Origin: Candidatus Methanomethylophilus sp. UBA78
GTDB lineage: Archaea > Thermoplasmatota > Thermoplasmata > Methanomassiliicoccales > Methanomethylophilaceae
NCBI GenBank assembly: GCA_002503545.1
Contig: DARY01000018.1
Span: 27,428-41,557 of the forward strand
DNA length: 14,130 bases
Direction: 5' to 3'
The notes beneath the pieces are model-generated. The model was not told the DNA's origin. It saw only the letters and a program-made list of their open reading frames with translations, and searched no databases. Both the position numbers and the translations under genes were made by a program. Of this stretch, positions 6,341-12,160 are shown one piece after another (position 1 is the first letter of the stretch; the number at the start of each line of letters is the position of its first letter).

Positions 6341-7494
6341 CTCGCATCCCTCCTCTTCGCATTGTCCGCGATGACCTCCCCGTAGACCTCCAGCAGCCTC
6401 TCGGTGGTGGGGCCGATGCCGTAGGACAGGGCCGTCTCCATCCCCCTGTCCCTCACCTCCGGCGGGGAATCCAACGCTTTCATCATGGCGCTGGCACATT
6501 CCTCCTCGGTGAGATCGAAGAGGTATCCGTTCTCCCCGTCGCGGATGAAATCGGTGAAGGCGCGGCCGTTGCCGCAGGCCACCGGCAGACCGCATGACAT
6601 CGCCTCCTGGACGGTGAACCCCTGGGTCTCGAACACGGAGGCGGAGACGAAGGCGTCCGCACACGAGTAGTGGTCGACGAGGGCGTCGCCCTTCTGGTAA
6701 CCGGTGAAGACGACCCTGTCCGCCAGACCCTCCCCCTCCGCGAGCTCCCTGAGGCCGTCGAGGGCGGGACCCTGCCCGACCACCATCAGGCATATGCCGG
6801 GGTCCAGGAGCTTCAGGGACCTTATGACGAGGTCTACGTTCTTCTCGAAGGACATCCTTCCGACGGTTATCACGATCCTCCTCCCCTCCAGACCGTACCT
6901 CGCACGCACCGCCGCCCCCGCCTCGGGCCTCCTTGCAAAGTGTGCGGTGTCTATGCCCGTGGGCACGACCTCCAGTCTCCTGGGCTTCACACCCACCGTC
7001 TCCGTGACCTCCCTCCCGGCGCTGGGCGTGGGCACCAGGATGGCCGAGGGCCTCTTCATCATCTGCCTGAGGTACACGGAGGCCAGCTTCACCAGCGTCT
7101 CCTTGGGCAGTCTGATCGGCGAGTACCTGTCTATGACGTCGGTGACGAGCGTGTCATAGGTGAGCACGACCGGCACCTTGGTGTTATGCGATGCGATAAG
7201 GGCCTTGACGGCCATGAACGCGACCCCGCGGACGTGTATGATGTCGGGATCCAGCCTCCTTATGAGGTCCGACTGGTCCGAGGGGAAGCACGGCACGAAG
7301 TAACCCGGGTAGGTCCTGAACTTCATGGCGCGGAAGTAGTGGACCCCCTCCTCGCGGAACCCGGGGCCGGGGTCGGGGGCGATGACGAACACCGTATGTC
7401 CCAGATCCTCCAGCGCCTTCCTGGTCACGAGGACCGCCGTCACAACCCCGTCCACCGTGGGACGGTAGCTGTCGGTCATTATCGCTATGCGCAT
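6337..7494 (-). CDS. Glycosyltransferase family 4 (GT-B fold), first of two
   Basis: This 385-residue GT4 enzyme opens with MRIAIMTDSYRPTVDGVVTA, the pattern shared by mannosyl- and glucosyltransferases acting on diacylglycerol or phosphatidylinositol lipids (the PimB/MgtA/monoglucosyl-diacylglycerol synthase group). The donor-binding domain has VGRMSFEKN at 211-219 and the E-x7-E motif ETQGFTVQE at 289-297. TYDTLVTDV at 112-120 is the usual linker-side loop region. It starts at ATG 7494, 4 bp after the SAH hydrolase stop, and ends in a 4-bp ATGA overlap with the second glycosyltransferase. The two glycosyltransferases are clearly different proteins rather than a recent duplicate, as their N-terminal domains have little in common beyond the family motifs. 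Glycosylation of an archaeal membrane lipid is the favoured role, inferred from family and operon; donor sugar unknown. Confidence 0.88.
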   Translation of the reverse strand: MRIAIMTDSYRPTVDGVVTAVLVTRKALEDLGHTVFVIAPDPGPGFREEGVHYFRAMKFRTYPGYFVPCFPSDQSDLIRRLDPDIIHVRGVAFMAVKALIASHNTKVPVVLTYDTLVTDVIDRYSPIRLPKETLVKLASVYLRQMMKRPSAILVPTPSAGREVTETVGVKPRRLEVVPTGIDTAHFARRPEAGAAVRARYGLEGRRIVITVGRMSFEKNVDLVIRSLKLLDPGICLMVVGQGPALDGLRELAEGEGLADRVVFTGYQKGDALVDHYSCADAFVSASVFETQGFTVQEAMSCGLPVACGNGRAFTDFIRDGENGYLFDLTEEECASAMMKALDSPPEVRDRGMETALSYGIGPTTERLLEVYGEVIADNAKRRDAR

Positions 7495-7498
7495 CTGT

Positions 7499-8737
7499 TC
7501 AGGTCCCTTCCTGCCAGCTGTGGATGTAATCGTACTGCTCGGGGGTCAGGGAGTCGATCTCGATACCCAGGGACCTGAGCTTGATGGTGGCGATCTCGTT
7601 GTCTATCTCGTCCGGGACACGGTACACCTGGGGATCCATCCTCCCGTGGTTCTCGACCATGTAGACGATGCCCATGGCCTGGGATGCGAAACTGGTATCC
7701 ATGACCTCGACCGGGTGGCCCTGTCCGGCGGCCAGGTTCATCAGCCTGCCGTCGGCGATCAGGTAGACCTTCCTGCCGTCGGCGAAGGTGTACCTGTCGA
7801 CGAACTCCCTCGCCTTCTCCCTGGAGACCGCCATGGCATCGAGGTCCTTCTTGTTGATCTCGTTGTCGAAGTGGCCGACATTGCCCATCACGCACCCGTC
7901 CTTCATGTTCGCGAGGACCTTGGCGGTGATTATGTCCCTGCAGCCGGTGACCGTCATGACTATGTCGGCGTTCCTCACGGCCTCGGCCATCGGTTTGACG
8001 TCGAAACCGTCCATCCTCGCCTCTATGGCCTTCACCGGATCGACCTCGGTGACGGTGACGATGGCCCCGAGCCCCTTGGCTCTCATGGCCACGCCCTTAC
8101 CGCACCATCCGTATCCCCCCACCACGAGGTGCTTCCCCGAGACCACGAGGTTGGTGGCGTTCATCCAGCCGTCGAAGGCGGACTGCCCGGTCCCGTACCT
8201 GTTGTCGAAGAGGTACTTCATCTTGGCATCGTTTATGTCCATCACGGGGAACTCGAGCTTCCCCTGGGCGGCCATGGCCTTCAGGCGGATGACGCCGGTC
8301 GTCGTCTCCTCGTTCCCTCCCTTGATGTTCCCGAGGGCGTCCCTGCGCTTGGTGTGGGCCATGGCTATGAGGTCCGCCCCGTCGTCGATGACGTAGTCGG
8401 GGGATATGTTCAGGACCGCGTTGAGGTTGTTGTAGTACTCCTCCGGAGTCTCGTACTTCTTGGCGTGGACATCGAGCCCGTACTCCTCCTTCAGAGCCAC
8501 GGCGACGGAGTCGTCGGTCGAGAGGGGGTTGCAGCTGGCCAGGCATATCCTGGCCCCGGCGTTGGCCAGGGTCACGGCCAGGATGCCGGTCTTGGCCTCG
8601 GTGTGGAGGGCCATGCCCACCTTGACGCCCGCGAGGGGCTGCTCCTTCCTGTAGCGTTTGTCGAGCTCCTGCATTACGGACATGTGCTCGTATGCCCACT
8701 TGAGCCTGCGGCTCCCCTGTTCTGCCAGTTTATCCAT
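7499..8737 (-). CDS. ahcY: Adenosylhomocysteinase (S-adenosylhomocysteine hydrolase)
   Basis: This cytosolic NAD-dependent enzyme splits S-adenosylhomocysteine, the by-product of SAM-dependent methylation, into homocysteine and adenosine; in some methanogens it acts on the deaminated inosyl form. The 412-residue protein carries HTEAKT at 45-50, ASCNPLST at 67-74, the NAD-binding loop GGYGWCGKG at 207-215, GNVGHFDNEI at 285-294 and NLAAGQGHP at 334-342, so all catalytic blocks are present and the length is normal for archaeal forms. I chose ATG 8737, preceded by AAGGAGTG; upstream in-frame codons would run back into the previous gene. It is 5 bp downstream of the pantothenate-pathway gene and 4 bp upstream of the first glycosyltransferase. 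Removing SAH would relieve inhibition of methyltransferases. Confidence 0.96.
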   Translation of the reverse strand: MDKLAEQGSRRLKWAYEHMSVMQELDKRYRKEQPLAGVKVGMALHTEAKTGILAVTLANAGARICLASCNPLSTDDSVAVALKEEYGLDVHAKKYETPEEYYNNLNAVLNISPDYVIDDGADLIAMAHTKRRDALGNIKGGNEETTTGVIRLKAMAAQGKLEFPVMDINDAKMKYLFDNRYGTGQSAFDGWMNATNLVVSGKHLVVGGYGWCGKGVAMRAKGLGAIVTVTEVDPVKAIEARMDGFDVKPMAEAVRNADIVMTVTGCRDIITAKVLANMKDGCVMGNVGHFDNEINKKDLDAMAVSREKAREFVDRYTFADGRKVYLIADGRLMNLAAGQGHPVEVMDTSFASQAMGIVYMVENHGRMDPQVYRVPDEIDNEIATIKLRSLGIEIDSLTPEQYDYIHSWQEGT

Positions 8738-8742
8738 TTGTT

Positions 8743-9498
8743 TCACTCCTTGAACTCGGCCATCAGCGAATCGCATATGCACTCGATGGTCCGACGCCTC
8801 GTCTCCCTGGACGAGTAAGAACCTATTACGGCGTCTATCTCCGCCTCTCTGCCCCTGAGCTCCCCCACGAAGGCCGTTATGTTGGCCAGCGCCCGGGATA
8901 TCTCGTCGGATATGGGCACCGATGCGACCTTCGAGGTGCGGGACAGGGGGTTGAGGTCTATCGAGATGACGGTCTTGCCCATGGCCGTCAGCGCCTCCGC
9001 ACGGTCCCCGTCCTCGATGGGGACGACGATGACGTCGGAGTCGTAGACCCCGATCTTAGAGCAGAGGGCACGGTCCGAACTCAGGTTCGGGATCCTGGCG
9101 TCCGGTTCCCTGCCGAGGACGTCCTTCGCCCCCTGGGATTCCATGTACGATATCAGGGCCTCCATCCTCTCCTCGGTGCGGTGGAATATATTGACCTCCA
9201 TCCTGGCCGGGACGGCCTCGGAGAGGGCGATGAGCCCCTTGGGGTCGAGTGCGACGGAGTTCCCGTTCATGCACACGACGGGATTCCTGGCCCTGAGGAG
9301 GAAGGCGGCGGCGGCCCTCTCGGCGGCCAGCGCCGGGGCGATGGTCTTCTCTCCCATCAGGTAGTCGAAAGCCTCCCCCCTGCCGTGCGAGATGAGGCCC
9401 GTGGGGTTCACGAGTCCTTCGTCCACCATCTCGGCGAGGTGCTCCCTCACCATGAGGGACTTGTAACGCGGATGGTCTTTAGGTGTTGACACGTCCAC
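8743..9498 (-). CDS. 4-phosphopantoate--beta-alanine ligase (archaeal phosphopantothenate synthetase)
   Basis: This archaeal enzyme joins 4-phosphopantoate and beta-alanine with ATP, replacing the bacterial pantothenate synthetase route to coenzyme A. The 251-residue protein has the family's N-terminal HPRYKSLMVREHL block (9-21), LISHGRGEAFDYLMGE (35-50), a CMNGNSVAL segment (76-84) and VNIFHRTEER (102-111), with normal length. No ATG is possible: the frame is closed by a TGA a few codons upstream and the first internal Met (residue 16) would remove conserved residues. The start is GTG 9498 or GTG 9492. A TATA box centred near 9521 would place transcription start about at these codons, so the message is probably leaderless; 9492 fits that slightly better. 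It is the first gene of the seven-gene operon. Confidence 0.9.
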   Translation of the reverse strand: MDVSTPKDHPRYKSLMVREHLAEMVDEGLVNPTGLISHGRGEAFDYLMGEKTIAPALAAERAAAAFLLRARNPVVCMNGNSVALDPKGLIALSEAVPARMEVNIFHRTEERMEALISYMESQGAKDVLGREPDARIPNLSSDRALCSKIGVYDSDVIVVPIEDGDRAEALTAMGKTVISIDLNPLSRTSKVASVPISDEISRALANITAFVGELRGREAEIDAVIGSYSSRETRRRTIECICDSLMAEFKE

Positions 9499-9515
9499 TC
9501 GATTGCATCATCCCG

Positions 9516-9526
9516 TATTATAATAT
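9516..9526 (-). promoter_or_regulatory. TATA box of the seven-gene operon
   Basis: On the minus strand ATATTATAATA stands out in a GC-rich setting and is centred about 23-29 bp upstream of the two possible GTG starts. That is the normal distance from an archaeal TATA box to the transcription start, so the first codon would lie at or within a few bases of the 5' end. This is the only clear promoter before the seven packed genes. Confidence 0.65.
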
Positions 9527-9543
9527 CGTGCGCGGTAAAACCG

Positions 9544-9855
9544 TCAGTCCGACTCTATCGTGCCCGAGGTGTAGGGGACCTCCGCGGGCAGTTCGCCGAG
9601 CTCGACCTCGCCCCGCAGGCGGTCGACGATGCCGCCCACGATCTCATCCCTGAGCATACGGTAGGCGGACGGGTTCCCCCGCTTGAGGGAGACGGCGGTG
9701 CGGTACTCAACACCGTCCGCGACGAACTTCCCGCCCCTCTGCATGATCGCAGCGTCCAGGTCGGAGTCTCCGAAATACCCGTCCACGTCGAGCCTTACGG
9801 CCTCCATGAGGGCGTCTACACCCTCGAACTCCTCTCCCTGATACCAGTAGGGCAT
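9544..9855 (-). CDS. Hypothetical protein, 103 residues, acidic
   Basis: I do not recognise this protein. It is soluble-looking and acidic, with no signal peptide, membrane segment or cysteines in the chosen form. It starts MPYWYQGEEFEGVDALMEAV and has a central KFVADGVEYRTAVSLKRG beta-like stretch, a predicted helix at about 64-82 (SAYRMLRDEIVGGIVDRLRG) and a polar tail. ATG 9855 is preferred: a TATA-like CATAAGTATT lies about 30 bp upstream, while the TTG at 9882 would fall inside that promoter. Codon use (AGG Arg, GC-rich third positions) matches its neighbours, which supports a real gene. It is transcribed towards the operon that follows 45 bp later, but that operon has its own TATA box. 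No function is proposed. Confidence 0.65.
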   Translation of the reverse strand: MPYWYQGEEFEGVDALMEAVRLDVDGYFGDSDLDAAIMQRGGKFVADGVEYRTAVSLKRGNPSAYRMLRDEIVGGIVDRLRGEVELGELPAEVPYTSGTIESD

Positions 9856-9880
9856 GTTATCGGAAGAACATGCTGGCTCC

Positions 9881-9890
9881 AATACTTATG
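9881..9890 (-). promoter_or_regulatory. TATA-like box of the 103-residue hypothetical gene
   Basis: On the minus strand CATAAGTATT is centred about 30 bp before ATG 9855. It would give a leader of only a few bases, as in the other leaderless-looking genes nearby. The match to a TATA box is moderate. Confidence 0.4.
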
Positions 9891-9949
9891 CCCTTGGAGG
9901 GACCGGATGACGGGGCGCCAGGCTTTACATTGCCGGGAAACGTATGAAA

Positions 9950-9961
9950 AAACATATGTTT
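9950..9961. repeat. 12-bp AT-rich palindrome in the gene-poor stretch
   Basis: AAACATATGTTT is a perfect palindrome inside an AT-rich patch (about 9942-9975) within otherwise GC-rich DNA. It could be a regulator site or a promoter element for either strand. Two overlapping frames of 21 codons start here (ATG 9944 and ATG 9966), but neither has a convincing ribosome-binding site or any recognisable product. Confidence 0.3.
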
Positions 9962-10026
9962 AATAATGAAAAACCGGTACCATACAACGCAGGACTTGAC
10001 CGTCCGTAAACGAATTTTAGAATCCC

Positions 10027-10034
10027 TTTAAATA
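10027..10034 (+). promoter_or_regulatory. TATA box facing the gene-poor stretch
   Basis: TTTAAATA is a good archaeal TATA box. It is about 200 bp upstream of trmJ, which has its own TATA box at 10203. Transcription would begin near 10052-10058, where no protein frame of note starts. It is therefore the main reason to suspect an untranslated RNA in this stretch. Confidence 0.45.
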
Positions 10035-10051
10035 CTCAGGCGGGAACCAGT

Positions 10052-10190
10052 CGGGCTCCCCCACTCTTCTCTCTCCATCTGCCGGATGCCTTTCCCGAAA
10101 CGCTGTGCTTCCGTCTCCGTCTCATCGCGCTACACGTGACAGCCGTACCCTGGGACGTCCCGGATCCTCCGGGAGGGTCCGTTCCCCCTT
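10052..10190 (+). ncRNA. Possible small non-coding RNA (speculative)
   Basis: The 379-bp interval between the hypothetical gene and trmJ contains no supported protein gene. Its right half is GC-rich and bounded by a TATA box at 10027-10034 and a hairpin at 10161-10181, followed by a pyrimidine-rich run. Together these would delimit a transcript of about 130 nt. I looked for tRNA, SRP RNA and C/D box signatures and saw none, so no class is assigned. The ends are estimates from the promoter and hairpin positions. It could also be merely a distal leader of trmJ. Confidence 0.22.
10161..10181 (+). terminator. GC-rich hairpin, possible terminator
   Basis: CGGATCCTC and GAGGGTCCG pair over 9 bp with one G-T wobble around a three-base CGG loop. 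A pyrimidine-rich run (TTCCCCCTTCTCC) follows. A separate perfect palindrome, GGGACGTCCC, ends at 10161. It could end a short RNA started at the upstream TATA box. The tail is rich in C rather than T, which weakens the call. Confidence 0.3.
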
Positions 10191-10202
10191 CTCCAAAAAC
10201 CC

Positions 10203-10212
10203 AATATAATAA
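10203..10212 (+). promoter_or_regulatory. TATA box of trmJ
   Basis: AATATAATAA is centred about 27 bp before ATG 10235, so transcription would start within a few bases of the ATG. A GAGGA lies at 10225-10229, but it would be outside or at the very end of such a short leader, so leaderless translation is likely. Confidence 0.55.
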
Positions 10213-10234
10213 GAAGGACTGAAAGAGGAACCAT

Positions 10235-10966
10235 ATGCCTGATATCCGCGTCGTGGTCGTCGGACCCAAGTTCGAAGGGAACGTAGGAGCAATAGCCAGA
10301 TGCATGGCGAATTTCGGTGTGGAGGACCTCGTCCTCGTCAACCCGTGCGAGATAGGGGAGACGGCCATGAACAGGTCCAAGCACGGCGATTACATCCTCC
10401 GCAACGCGAGGACCGTGACCTCCATGGAAGAGGCCGTCGACGGGTGCCTCCTCGTCGTCGGTACCAGCGGCACCGTGACCAAGGGCGACAAGAACTACGC
10501 CCGCATACCCGTGGACATCAGGGAATTCGCGATGGACTGCCGCGGATACAACGAGAAGATAGCCTTCGTGTTCGGCAGGGAGGACATAGGCCTTCTCCAG
10601 ACCGAACTCAACAGATGCGACGTCCTCGTCACTATACCGGCCGACGACAGATACCCGGTCATGAACCTCTCCCACTCCGTCGGGGTGATACTCTACGAGA
10701 TGTTCCAGGCGAACAGGAGGCCCGTCAGGTGCGAGCCCTGCGACAGCAAGGAGAAGGAGCTCCTCCTGCAGTTCTTCGAAGACCTCCTGGAGGAGATAGA
10801 CTACAACGAAGCCAGAAGGGAATCCACCACCGTCATGTTCAGGCGCATGATGGGGCGGGCCATACCCACCAAATACGAGTACAACACCATAATGGGCGTG
10901 TTCGGCGATGCGGCCCGCATCATAAGGAACTATCAGGAGAGCGGCAAGAAATGGGGAGGAAAATGA
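10235..10966 (+). CDS. trmJ: tRNA (cytidine/uridine-2'-O-)-methyltransferase TrmJ
   Basis: This SPOUT-fold enzyme of the SpoU/TrmH class transfers a methyl group from SAM to the ribose 2'-OH, in TrmJ at position 32 of the tRNA anticodon loop. The 243-residue protein has all three class motifs: NVGAIARCMANFG at 16-28 with the conserved Asn and Arg, FGREDIGL at 113-120, and YPVMNLSHSVGV at 140-151, which forms the trefoil-knot SAM pocket. The C-terminal 80 residues form the helical TrmJ extension, which separates it from TrmL and TrmH. The start ATG 10235 directly follows the TATA box by the expected distance. The last 47 bp overlap the end of the convergent FtsZ-like gene. Each reaction yields SAH, the substrate of the nearby ahcY product. 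Confidence 0.9.
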   Translation: MPDIRVVVVGPKFEGNVGAIARCMANFGVEDLVLVNPCEIGETAMNRSKHGDYILRNARTVTSMEEAVDGCLLVVGTSGTVTKGDKNYARIPVDIREFAMDCRGYNEKIAFVFGREDIGLLQTELNRCDVLVTIPADDRYPVMNLSHSVGVILYEMFQANRRPVRCEPCDSKEKELLLQFFEDLLEEIDYNEARRESTTVMFRRMMGRAIPTKYEYNTIMGVFGDAARIIRNYQESGKKWGGK

Positions 10967-11771
10967 AGGCTCCCCTGCCCCCCTTCATGTCCCCCTGAAC
11001 GAAATCCGGGCACAGCCCCGTCTGATCCGTCACCGCCTTCACTACGATTTCGCGCTCCAGATCGGATACTGGCACATCGGGGCATATCACCAGTTTCTTA
11101 CCGACTGGGTCCGCCGGATGCAGCGGGTACGCGATGGCCTGCTCCACCGAACCCAAAAGGGACGGCTCGCTCCCGTAGGAGTACGTGTAGCATCTGCTGG
11201 ACATCAGGGAGAGGAACGGGGTGGTCTCAGCGAGGGATGCGACCTTTACCGCTGCATGCTCCATCAGGAGTTCCGCACCCCCGAGGGTGCGCCCCATGCT
11301 GACGGGCGCACCGCCGAACTCGTTGGCGCATTCGATGTCCATGAGGAACGAACGGTCGGACACCTTCTGCACCTCGGGAATCTCCTCCGAAGCCAGCCGA
11401 CGGCGGTCCGTCTCGAACTTCCAAGGCATGCTGATCACCGATATGAACGGTATGTTCAGGGATCTGGCACACTGGGCCAGAGCTATGATGGCCCCCGAAC
11501 CCATGCCTCCGCCCATCGCGGCGACGGCGACCACGGCGGAATGGCCCCTTATCCTTCCGACGATCTCCTCGTCATGGATGAACATGGCGTGGTAGTAGGC
11601 ATCGTCCCTGTCCCCCTTGAAACCGCCGTCGGTCATCCCGCTGTCGGGGACGACGTTGATGTCGGCAACGGATACGTTCACCCTGAGGGTGGGAAAGTCG
11701 AAACCGTCGCGTATGCGGGACACCACTCTGCAGCCGGTCCCTCCGCATCCCACGATCAGTACCGAATGCAT
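10920..11771 (-). CDS. Divergent FtsZ/tubulin-superfamily protein
   Basis: This 283-residue protein has the order of FtsZ motifs but is shorter and divergent. The T1 nucleotide loop is IVGCGGTGCRVVSRI (6-20). The tubulin signature appears as GGGMGSG (87-93), with Met in place of the usual Thr. The PWKFETDRR segment (116-124) corresponds to the FtsZ PFxFEGxxR block, and N150 may be the guanine-contacting Asn. Where FtsZ has the catalytic T7 loop with Asn and Asp residues, this protein reads TPFLSLMSSRCYTYSYG (184-200), with no acidic residue. Residues 222-273 resemble a reduced C-terminal domain. It may bind GTP without ordinary polymer-coupled hydrolysis, as proposed for some FtsZ-like (FtsZl) families. 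It starts one base after the RHH gene stop, so the two are almost surely co-expressed. Superfamily call good; role inferred. Confidence 0.78.
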   Translation of the reverse strand: MHSVLIVGCGGTGCRVVSRIRDGFDFPTLRVNVSVADINVVPDSGMTDGGFKGDRDDAYYHAMFIHDEEIVGRIRGHSAVVAVAAMGGGMGSGAIIALAQCARSLNIPFISVISMPWKFETDRRRLASEEIPEVQKVSDRSFLMDIECANEFGGAPVSMGRTLGGAELLMEHAAVKVASLAETTPFLSLMSSRCYTYSYGSEPSLLGSVEQAIAYPLHPADPVGKKLVICPDVPVSDLEREIVVKAVTDQTGLCPDFVQGDMKGGRGAFIFLPISCRSPDSSL

Positions 11772-11772
11772 G

Positions 11773-12060
11773 TCAGCATTCCTTCCTGTCGGACAGGCTC
11801 CGGCCCAATGCTTCCCTGAAGACGCCTTCCGCTCCGGAACCGTCGATGGTGAAATCGCTTATGTCCGCGGAATCCAGCTTGGACGCCTGCAGGAGGACCT
11901 TCCCCCTCTGCTCAGGGGTGAACAACTGTGCCAGAAGACCCGAGACGGCTGTACGGACGAAGTCCGACTCGGTCTCGTATCTTCCGTCGGAGACCAACGA
12001 CGATATAAGTGCCAGATCATCGACAGGCAACCTGACGGTCACTCTCTTCTCCCCATCCAT
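11773..12060 (-). CDS. Ribbon-helix-helix DNA-binding protein
   Basis: The first 45 of 95 residues form a typical RHH fold: strand KRVTVRLP (5-12), helix A DDLALISSLVSDG (14-26) and helix B ESDFVRTAVSGLLAQL (31-46). Such proteins dimerise and insert a two-stranded sheet into the major groove, usually as repressors that control their own operon. A 50-residue C-terminal part, partly acidic (LDSADISDFTIDG), is extra to the minimal fold and could bind a partner. ATG 12060 begins directly before the conserved strand. The stop is followed after one base by the FtsZ-like ATG. The context recalls CdrS, the short RHH regulator encoded next to ftsZ2 in haloarchaea; orthology is not established. A toxin-antitoxin antitoxin is less likely because the partner is FtsZ-like, not a toxin. 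Confidence 0.8.
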   Translation of the reverse strand: MDGEKRVTVRLPVDDLALISSLVSDGRYETESDFVRTAVSGLLAQLFTPEQRGKVLLQASKLDSADISDFTIDGSGAEGVFREALGRSLSDRKEC

Positions 12061-12093
12061 GTGACTGCACCGTAAATCTGATGTGACAAGTAA

Positions 12094-12113
12094 ACAGGGG
12101 GAGAACCCCCTGT
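12094..12113 (-). terminator. Strong hairpin between rpl12 and the RHH gene
   Basis: ACAGGGGG and CCCCCTGT form a perfect 8-bp stem with a four-base loop. On the minus strand it lies 47 bp after the rpl12 stop and is followed by TTTACTTGT, so it probably ends the ribosomal stalk transcript. It is also 34 bp upstream of the RHH gene start, where its symmetry could serve as an operator. Confidence 0.55.
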
Positions 12114-12138
12114 GTAGGGTAAGGCGTTTATTTGAATC

Positions 12139-12151
12139 CGAGAAAGTCTCG
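12139..12151 (-). repeat. Small inverted repeat after rpl12
   Basis: CGAGA-AAG-TCTCG forms a 5-bp stem with a three-base loop 9 bp after the rpl12 stop. On the minus strand it is followed by an A/T-rich stretch (GATTCAAATAAACG). It is probably a secondary termination or mRNA 3'-end element; a weak TATA-like use for the RHH operon is possible. Confidence 0.3.
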
Positions 12152-12160
12152 AACGTCAGT

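Noticed and set aside
7487..8818. 443-codon plus-strand open frame opposite ahcY
   Set aside because: Composition (Val/His/Gly/Asp-rich) is that of the complement of a GC-rich coding strand, while the minus strand encodes a complete SAH hydrolase.
9944..10031. Two overlapping 21-codon plus-strand frames (ATG 9944 and ATG 9966)
   Set aside because: Such short frames arise by chance in an AT-rich patch, and no ribosome-binding site or conserved feature supports either.
10035..10200. tRNA, SRP RNA or C/D box RNA in the gene-poor stretch
   Set aside because: No T-loop consensus, cloverleaf pairing, SRP helix 8 signature or paired C/D boxes on either strand; only a generic RNA suspicion remains.
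10036..10380. 114-codon minus-strand frame covering the gene-poor stretch and the trmJ start
   Set aside because: It begins inside trmJ on the opposite strand, lacks a ribosome-binding site or TATA box at the right place, and ends in low-complexity basic sequence.
11773..12060. RHH protein as the antitoxin of a toxin-antitoxin pair
   Set aside because: The adjacent gene encodes an FtsZ/tubulin-fold protein of 283 residues, not a RelE, PIN or other toxin fold.
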